Source: Mycobacterium sp. 1274761.0
Lineage (GTDB): Bacteria > Actinomycetota > Actinomycetes > Mycobacteriales > Mycobacteriaceae
Direction: 5' to 3'
Length of the DNA stretch: 64,000 bases
Assembly: GCF_001668615.1 (NCBI RefSeq)
Contig: NZ_LZMC01000062.1
Location: 62,001-126,000, forward strand
The notes under the pieces are model-generated. The model was given only the letters and a program-made list of their open reading frames with translations, ran no database searches and had not been told where the DNA came from. How positions within the stretch are numbered: the stretch's first letter is position 1; every line of letters starts with the position of its first letter. The position numbers and the translations under genes were made by a program. Shown here piece by piece: positions 58,732-64,000 of the stretch.

Positions 58732-59796
58732 GTGACGGAGCGATTGCTCGACGAGCTCGGCTACTACCTGCTCGCTGGGGCAGGTGGAGACGGCCCTTCG
58801 TCGCTTATGGAGGAGGCCCGCCGCGGCGAGGCGGTGGGCTTCGGTACGGCGTTCATCTCCGAACGGTGGAACGTCAAGGAGGCGTCCTCACTCGTCGGCG
58901 CCGCGTGCGCCGTCACCAACCGCATGCAGATCGCCACGGCCGCAACGAATCACAATACACGCCATCCATTGATCACCGGTTCGTGGGCCACGACGATGCA
59001 CCGGTTGTCCGGCGGCCGCTTCACACTGGGAATCGGCCGAGGCATCGGCGCGATTTATGGCGCATTCGGCATCCCGTCGGTCACCACTGCGCAGATGGAG
59101 GACTTCGCCCACGTGATGCGGCGGCTGTGGCGCGGCGAGCTGATCTTCAACCACGACGGTCCCATCGGCAAGTATCCGGTGCTGTTTCTCGATCCCGACT
59201 TCAATGAGGACATCCGACTGGCGTTGGTGGCATTCGGCCCCAACACGCTCGCGTTGGGCGGCCGTGTCTTCGACGACGTCATTCTCCACACTTACTTCAC
59301 TCCGGAGACGCTTCAGCGGTGTGTGAAGACCGTGAAGGACGCCGCCGAGCAGGCCGGCCGCGACCCGGCCAGCGTGCGGGTGTGGTCCTGCTTCGCGACC
59401 GTCGGCGATCATCTCCCCGAAGAGTTGCGACTGAAGAAGACCGTCGCGCGGCTGGCCACCTATCTGCAGGGTTACGGTGACCTACTGGTCACCACCAATG
59501 GCTGGGATCCTGCTGTGCTGCAGCGCTTTCGCGACGACACGGTCGTGCAGTCGATACCCGGTGGCATCGACCACAAGGCCACCGCTGACCAGATCGAACA
59601 CATCGCGGCGCTGATACCCGACGAATGGCTCGAGCCCGCGGCCACCGGCTCGGCTCAACAGTGTGTCGAGCGGATTCGCAAGGAGTTCGACTACGGCGCT
59701 GACGCGTTGATCATGCACGGCGCAACCCCCGACGAACTCGCGCCGATCGTCGACGCCTACCGGGCTTTCGAAATCGCACGAAAGGCTAGGGGGTGA
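58732..59796 (+). CDS. F420-type luciferase-like oxidoreductase
   Basis: A 354-residue LLM-family protein. FTLGIGRGIG and TAATNHNTRHPLITGSWATT match the (beta/alpha)8 fold around the F420 site. The general sequence resembles the group named after M. smegmatis MSMEG_2249. It would use reduced or oxidised F420 as hydride carrier on a pathway alcohol, ketone or enoyl compound. The start is the GTG at 58732, 7 bases after AGGAG. It overlaps the end of the convergent carboxyltransferase gene by 11 bases. Confidence 0.85.
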   Translation: MTERLLDELGYYLLAGAGGDGPSSLMEEARRGEAVGFGTAFISERWNVKEASSLVGAACAVTNRMQIATAATNHNTRHPLITGSWATTMHRLSGGRFTLGIGRGIGAIYGAFGIPSVTTAQMEDFAHVMRRLWRGELIFNHDGPIGKYPVLFLDPDFNEDIRLALVAFGPNTLALGGRVFDDVILHTYFTPETLQRCVKTVKDAAEQAGRDPASVRVWSCFATVGDHLPEELRLKKTVARLATYLQGYGDLLVTTNGWDPAVLQRFRDDTVVQSIPGGIDHKATADQIEHIAALIPDEWLEPAATGSAQQCVERIRKEFDYGADALIMHGATPDELAPIVDAYRAFEIARKARG

Positions 59797-61282
59797 TGAG
59801 GGTTCGGCTGACGGGTTCTGCCGCCGCCTGCCTGCTGTAGATCGCGCGTCGCAGCGCCGCCAGCAGAGCGTCGCGGGTCTCCTCGGGATGGATCAGGTCG
59901 TCGAAACCCAGGTGGCCCGCCGACCGGAACGACGCCTCCACCTCTGCCCTGCGGAGCTTGGCCTCGACGTCCTCGGCGGCATGCGACGCGCGGCTCAGCG
60001 CGGCGGCACTCATCGCGCCCATTGTCGCGCCCGGGTAGGCGAACGTCGCGCTTTGATTGTCGAATCCCAACAGCGACATCACCATCGACCCGAACCCGTA
60101 CGCCTTTCGTAGCGTCACGTGCAGCTTGATCGTCGTTGCGACCGTCTGCGCCGCAAACATGCGCGCGCCGCTGCGCAGCACGCCGCTCTTCTCCGATCGG
60201 CTGCCGGGCAGCATGCCGGGATTGTCGGCCAGGAAGACGATCGGTAGGTGGAACGAGTCGGCGACCGTGATGAAATGGCCTGCCTTATCGGCGGCATCGG
60301 CGTCGATCGAGCCGGCCAGAACCTTCGGCTGGTTGGCGACCACGGCGACGGGATGGCCGCCGAGATGGGCCAACGCAGTGATGATCGCGGGCCCGAACTT
60401 CGGCTGCACCTCGAACCAGTCGGGGCTGTCGAAGACGACGTCGAGCACAGCGCGAATGTCGTACACGCGCCGGTTGCCGCGGGGCACGATGTCGAGCAGC
60501 TCCGGTGTGGCCCGCGGCTCGGCGGACTCGTCAGCGGGCAGCTGCGGTGGGTATGACCACGCGCTCGCAGGAAAGTACGACAGGTAGCGCCGAATGTCGT
60601 CGAGCACCGCTTCGTCGTCGTCGGCGAGATTGTGGATCACTCCGCTAGCGAGTGCGACCCCGGGACCGCCGAGGTCCTCCTTCGAAATCTCTTCGCCCGT
60701 CGACTCTTTCACCACCGGCGGTCCGGCCGTGAAGATCGCGCCCTGACGGCTCATGATCGTGAAGTCGCACACCGGCGCCACCAGCGCACCATGTCCAGCG
60801 GACGGCCCGAGCACCCCGGCCACGGTGGGTACCTTGCCCGAGCACTGGGCCTGTGCGAGCAGGTCGGTGGGGGTGCGGCCGTAATGCTCTCCGCTGGGCC
60901 GGAACCCAGCGCCCTCGAGGAGCATGACCATGGGAACCCTGTCACGCAGAGCCAACTCGGCCAGCCGATACCGCTTGGCGTTGCCGCCGGGACCGATGCT
61001 GCCCGCCAGCGTCGTGAAGTCCTCCGCGCCGACCATCACCGGTGTGCCGCCGATCATTCCAGTTCCGGCCACGATTCCGTCGGCGGCGATTTCACCGCCG
61101 ACCAACGTGCCAAACTCGCGGAACGTGCCCTTGTCCAGCAGATGATCGAGTCGTGCACGAGCATCGAGCTTCCCCTTGCTCCGGTGCTTTGCCAGCCGAT
61201 CATCTCCGCCCATGGCGCGCGAGCGCTGACGCCGGAGCTCGAGGTCTTCGAGCGTCTCCTGCCAGCCCTGCTCGTGTGTCAT
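59786..61282 (-). CDS. AccD-type carboxyltransferase (acyl-CoA carboxylase beta subunit)
   Basis: A 498-residue biotin-dependent carboxyltransferase. The N-half has KGKLDARARLDHLLDKGTF, GGIGGx-type GSIGPGGNAKRYRLAEL and LLEGAGFRPSGEH; the C-half has GSIDADAADKAGHFITVADS and LADNPGMLPGSRSEKSG, the latter being the acyl-CoA oxyanion region. No biotin carboxylase/carrier (AccA) gene is near, so it must borrow one, or act as a decarboxylase. I start it at ATG 61282; a TTG two codons upstream is possible. It is divergent from the second F420-type gene, and an island operator copy lies 55 bases upstream. Confidence 0.88.
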   Translation of the reverse strand: MTHEQGWQETLEDLELRRQRSRAMGGDDRLAKHRSKGKLDARARLDHLLDKGTFREFGTLVGGEIAADGIVAGTGMIGGTPVMVGAEDFTTLAGSIGPGGNAKRYRLAELALRDRVPMVMLLEGAGFRPSGEHYGRTPTDLLAQAQCSGKVPTVAGVLGPSAGHGALVAPVCDFTIMSRQGAIFTAGPPVVKESTGEEISKEDLGGPGVALASGVIHNLADDDEAVLDDIRRYLSYFPASAWSYPPQLPADESAEPRATPELLDIVPRGNRRVYDIRAVLDVVFDSPDWFEVQPKFGPAIITALAHLGGHPVAVVANQPKVLAGSIDADAADKAGHFITVADSFHLPIVFLADNPGMLPGSRSEKSGVLRSGARMFAAQTVATTIKLHVTLRKAYGFGSMVMSLLGFDNQSATFAYPGATMGAMSAAALSRASHAAEDVEAKLRRAEVEASFRSAGHLGFDDLIHPEETRDALLAALRRAIYSRQAAAEPVSRTLITP

Positions 61283-61337
61283 GTGCAATTCCCGTCGTCC
61301 CCAGCCGATCGTCGCACCAGCGTGCTCACGTTGACCA

Positions 61338-61356
61338 TACTGAATTGCTTACTGTA
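61338..61356. promoter_or_regulatory. Island operator motif, copy 5 (AccD/F420 gene divergent promoter)
   Basis: TACTGAAT-TGC-TTACTGTA: arms match the perfect copy at 6 of 8 and 7 of 8 with the same 3-base spacer. It ends only 12 bases ahead of the ATG at 61369, so the plus-strand transcript must be nearly leaderless. Confidence 0.55.
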
Positions 61357-61368
61357 GCGTCCCCGCTT

Positions 61369-62400
61369 ATGGGTGACCGCGACGGTCTCAAGGTGGACGG
61401 GGCCGTCTCCAGCCAACTGGGCGACGCCGCCGAGGCCGCCACCCGGATGGAACGTCGCGGCTACGACTGCTGCTGGACCGCCGAGATCAACCACGATCCG
61501 TTCCTGCCGCTCGTCCTGGCCGCCGAGCACACCTCGACCATCGAACTGGGCACCAGCATTGCGGTCGCCTTCGCGCGGAACCCGATGACCGTCGCCAACA
61601 TCGGTTGGGATCTGCAGGCGTACTCGCAAGGCCGCTTCATTCTCGGTTTGGGCTCGCAGATCCGGCGCCACATCGAGAACCGATTCAGCATGCCGTGGAG
61701 CAGACCCGTGGCACGCATGCGGGAATTCGTCGTTGCGATGCGCGAGATCTGGTCGTGCTGGCAGACCGGCACCACGCTGGCGTTCGAGGGCGACTTCTAC
61801 ACGCACAAATTGATGACGCCCATGTTCACTCCGGAACCGTTGGCCCACAACGCTCCCAAGGTGTTCATCGCCGCGGTCGGTGAAGCCATGACGGAGATGT
61901 GCGGCGAGGTCGCCGACGGTCTGCTCGCGCACGCCTTCACGACCAAGCAATACTTCGATGAGGTGACGACGCCCGCCCTGATGCGTGGCATGAAGCGATC
62001 CGGCCGCGACCGCAGTGACTTCCAGGTGTCGTGCCCGCTTTTCGTGGTGACGGGCAATGACGACGCCGAGGTCGCCGCGAACGCCGCAGGCACGCGCAAG
62101 CAGATCGCCTTCTATGCGTCGACGCCCGCCTACCGCAAAGTGCTCGAGCTGCATGGCTGGGGAGGATTACAGCCGGAGTTGCATCGGCTGTCCCACGCCG
62201 GCGAATGGGATGCGATGGGCTCGCTGATCGACGACGCCATCCTCAACGAGTTCGCCGTGGTCGCGCCCGTCGACGAGGTCGCCAAAGCGATCCGCCACCG
62301 GTGTGACGGGGTGATCGATCGCGTGCTGGTGGGTTTCCCGCCCTCGATTGACGAGGCCACCGTCACCACCGTGCTGCAGGAGATGAGGAGCCAAACGTGA
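61369..62400 (+). CDS. F420-type luciferase-like oxidoreductase
   Basis: A 343-residue LLM-family protein resembling the MSMEG_2256 group. WTAEINHDPFLPLVLAAEHT is at about 36-55, and FILGLGSQIRRHIENRF is the phosphate/F420-binding loop region. It reduces or oxidises a pathway intermediate with F420. The start ATG at 61369 has no space for a normal leader after the operator. It overlaps the P450 gene by 4 bases (GTGA), so the two are coupled. Confidence 0.85.
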   Translation: MGDRDGLKVDGAVSSQLGDAAEAATRMERRGYDCCWTAEINHDPFLPLVLAAEHTSTIELGTSIAVAFARNPMTVANIGWDLQAYSQGRFILGLGSQIRRHIENRFSMPWSRPVARMREFVVAMREIWSCWQTGTTLAFEGDFYTHKLMTPMFTPEPLAHNAPKVFIAAVGEAMTEMCGEVADGLLAHAFTTKQYFDEVTTPALMRGMKRSGRDRSDFQVSCPLFVVTGNDDAEVAANAAGTRKQIAFYASTPAYRKVLELHGWGGLQPELHRLSHAGEWDAMGSLIDDAILNEFAVVAPVDEVAKAIRHRCDGVIDRVLVGFPPSIDEATVTTVLQEMRSQT

Positions 62401-63632
62401 GTACGCCCATCATGGACGATGCCGCACGGGTATTCGCGACACCGCAGGCGTATACCGACGAGACGGCACTTCATTCGGCGCTGACGCATCTGCGTGCCAA
62501 TGCGCCGGTGTCCTGGGTCGATGTCCCGTCCTACCAACCGTTTTGGGCGATCACCAAGCATGCCGACGTCATGGACATTGAGCGCGCCAACGAGCTGTTC
62601 ACCAATTACCCGCGGCCGGTGCTGGTGCGCGCCGAGGACGACGAGCGCCAGGCCGCCATCGGCGTCCGCACGCTTATCCACATGGACGATCCGCAGCACC
62701 GTGCCGTGCGGGCAATCGGCGCTGACTGGTTTCGGCCGAAAGCGATGCGGACGTTGAAGAATCGGGCCGACGAGCTCGCGAAGGTCTACGTCGACAAGAT
62801 GGCCGATATCGGGCCCGAATGTGACTTCGTTCAACAGGTCGCTGTGAACTATCCGCTGTACATGATCATGTCGCTGCTCGGTGTGCCGGAATCGGACTTC
62901 CCTCTGATGCTCAAGCTGACCCAGGAACTGTTTGGTAGCGACGACGACGAGTTCAAGCGGGGCACCGACGGCGCTGAACAGATATCCGCGCTGGTGGAAA
63001 TGTTCGAATATTTCACCGCGTTGACCGCTGAGCGGCGCCAAAACCCAACCGATGACCTGGCTTCGGCGATCGCCAACGCCACGGTCGACGGCGAGCCGCT
63101 GTCCGACATCGACACCATCTCCTATTACGCCATCATTGCCGCCGCAGGCCACGACACGACGAGTGCAACCATCTCCGGTGGCATGCTCGCGCTTATCGAG
63201 AACCCCGCAGAATTGGCGCGTCTCCACAACGATCTCGGGCTGATGCCGCTGGCGACCGAAGAGATGATTCGGTGGGTCACGCCCGTCAAGGCGTTCATGC
63301 GGACGGCGGTCGCGGACACCGCCGTTCGCGGCGTGCCGATCACAGCGGGGGAGTCGGTGCTGTTGTCCTACGCGTCAGGCAACCGTGACGAGGACGTGTT
63401 CGACGATCCGTTCCGCTTCGACGTGACGCGGGAACCCAACAAGCACATCGCGTTTGGCTACGGCGTCCACTTCTGCCTCGGCGCTGCACTTGCCCGCATG
63501 GAGGTGAACAGCTTCTTCACCGAGCTGTTGCCGCGACTCGAATCCGTGGAATTGGCCGGCGAACCGCAGCACGTGGCGACGACGTTCGTCGGTGGGCTCA
63601 AGCACCTCCCCATCCGGTACTCCCTTCGCTGA
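62397..63632 (+). CDS. Cytochrome P450
   Basis: A 411-residue bacterial P450. Cys360 in FGYGVHFCLGAALARME is the heme ligand, AGHDTT at 250-255 is the I-helix oxygen-activation motif, and Glu289-Arg292 form the ExxR pair; HMDDPQHRAVR is the C-helix. It is more typical than the P450 at 51185 and the two are not close relatives by their helix motifs. It begins with a GTG inside the stop codon of the F420-type gene. A redox partner is not nearby. A strong hairpin follows the stop. Confidence 0.92.
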   Translation: MSTPIMDDAARVFATPQAYTDETALHSALTHLRANAPVSWVDVPSYQPFWAITKHADVMDIERANELFTNYPRPVLVRAEDDERQAAIGVRTLIHMDDPQHRAVRAIGADWFRPKAMRTLKNRADELAKVYVDKMADIGPECDFVQQVAVNYPLYMIMSLLGVPESDFPLMLKLTQELFGSDDDEFKRGTDGAEQISALVEMFEYFTALTAERRQNPTDDLASAIANATVDGEPLSDIDTISYYAIIAAAGHDTTSATISGGMLALIENPAELARLHNDLGLMPLATEEMIRWVTPVKAFMRTAVADTAVRGVPITAGESVLLSYASGNRDEDVFDDPFRFDVTREPNKHIAFGYGVHFCLGAALARMEVNSFFTELLPRLESVELAGEPQHVATTFVGGLKHLPIRYSLR

Positions 63633-63635
63633 AGC

Positions 63636-63676
63636 GTCGACGACCGCCTCGGGGATGAACCGAGGCGGCCGTCGGC
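63636..63676. terminator. Strong hairpin between convergent genes
   Basis: CCGCCTCGG (63644-63652) and CCGAGGCGG (63660-63668) pair perfectly around a 7-base loop; after one mismatch (A/C) the stem continues for 7 more pairs outward including one G-T. It fills the gap between the P450 stop and the convergent stop of the Pro-rich gene and probably terminates both. Confidence 0.7.
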
Positions 63677-63686
63677 AGGAGATTCG

Positions 63687-64000
63687 TTATATAGGCAGCG
63701 GAATCCAGATTCCGAAGAACCAGAAGCCCCACTGGTTATAGCCGGGATCCCAAATCGGCTGCTCTTGGAAACCGAAGTAGTTGATGGGCGGTGGCGGCGG
63801 ACCCCACGCCGGCGGCAGCGGTCCGTTCCATGCCGGTGGTGGCGGCGGCCCCAAGCCCCACGGCGGTGGCCCGTCGCCCCACGGCGCTCCGCGGAACCGC
63901 CCGCGCCAGTCGTTGTCCTGCGGGTTCCACGGCGGTCGCCAATCATGGTCACCCGGGCGGTTGAAATCTCCGGGTGGTGGCCCACCCGGGCCGCCGGGCC
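63687..64000 (-). CDS. C-terminal part of an exported Pro/Gly/Trp-rich protein (partial)
   Basis: The minus-strand frame ending TAA at 63687-63689 encodes more than 100 residues dominated by proline, glycine and tryptophan (DHDWRPPWNPQDNDWRGRF, then PPAWGPPPPPINYFGFQEQ) and ends YNQWGFWFFGIWIPLPI. This pattern, with an aromatic IWDPGYNQWGFW tail, is known from mycobacterial exported or cell-wall proteins of unknown function. The start and any signal peptide lie beyond the window edge. Confidence 0.7.
   Translation of the reverse strand, partial: PGGPGGPPPGDFNRPGDHDWRPPWNPQDNDWRGRFRGAPWGDGPPPWGLGPPPPPAWNGPLPPAWGPPPPPINYFGFQEQPIWDPGYNQWGFWFFGIWIPLPI

Noticed and set aside
20855..63632. Assignment of the island to the classical cholesterol (KstR) locus
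   Set aside because: The Rieske protein and FadE pairs are reminiscent, but the ring-degradation marker genes are missing here and the recurrent promoter palindrome is not the KstR type I know.
1..64000. tRNA, rRNA, CRISPR arrays, prophage or intact insertion sequences
   Set aside because: I looked for T-loop-like motifs, regularly spaced repeats, transposase frames and integrases and saw none that held up; without a covariance-model search, small RNAs cannot be excluded.

Overview
The window reads as chromosome of a high-G+C mycobacterium, most likely a fast-growing Mycolicibacterium-type species. The reasons are a 13E12/DUF222-type endonuclease tail at the left edge, a PknH-sensor-type lipoprotein, a block matching the M. 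tuberculosis Rv1354c-Rv1355c-Rv1356c order (GAF-GGDEF-EAL protein, MoeY, conserved hypothetical), a mycofactocin-type SDR, two F420-type luciferase-like oxidoreductases, and very many fadD/fadE/echA genes. No rRNA, tRNA, CRISPR array, intact insertion sequence or prophage was seen.

Layout. (1) 1-5.4 kb: housekeeping and envelope genes: a BcpB-like peroxiredoxin fused to DUF742, secreted DUF4189 protein, PknH-sensor lipoprotein, acyltransferase plus SRPBCC pair, DedA membrane protein, small hypotheticals. (2) 5.4-14.2 kb, all minus strand: an acyl-CoA dehydrogenase pair, an EamA exporter, then a compact set of 2-oxoacid dehydrogenase E1 alpha and E1 beta, a free-standing lipoyl domain, a free-standing acyl carrier protein, a KAS III enzyme, an unusual SDR and an NDH-2-like flavoprotein. 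This looks like a biosynthetic acyl-loading system and is my best candidate for an undescribed system. (3) 14.2-14.7 kb: an A+T-rich scar with gene remnants. (4) 14.7-20.9 kb: c-di-GMP protein, MoeY, hypothetical, and purU. (5) 20.9-63.6 kb: a roughly 43-kb catabolic island of about 35 genes in tightly overlapping operons. (6) Right edge: the C-terminal half of an exported Pro/Trp-rich protein.

How the island works together. It holds oxygenating enzymes (two P450s, a Rieske oxygenase resembling KshA, a Baeyer-Villiger-type flavoprotein followed by an alpha/beta hydrolase), five CoA ligases, five acyl-CoA dehydrogenases (two of them forming a heteromeric-type pair), five enoyl-CoA hydratase-family proteins, two thiolases plus a lipid-transfer-protein thiolase homologue, a CaiB CoA-transferase, an AccD-type carboxyltransferase, two amidohydrolase-2 enzymes, a DapA-type aldolase, several SDRs and an epimerase. 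The plausible overall job is oxidative opening of an alicyclic or isoprenoid/steroid-like molecule followed by CoA-dependent beta-oxidation; the substrate cannot be read from sequence. The marker genes I would expect for cholesterol ring degradation (kstD, hsaABCD, ipdAB) are absent from this window.

Regulation. Three local regulators are present (GntR/FCD at 26.1 kb, GntR/FCD at 34.3 kb, TetR at 37.3 kb). A palindrome of the form TACTGTAA-N3-TTACAGTA, perfect at 52435-52453, recurs in at least five promoter regions of the island, including the divergent promoter of the TetR gene itself. This suggests that this TetR controls much of the island. Different palindromes sit in front of the operons holding the two GntR-type genes.
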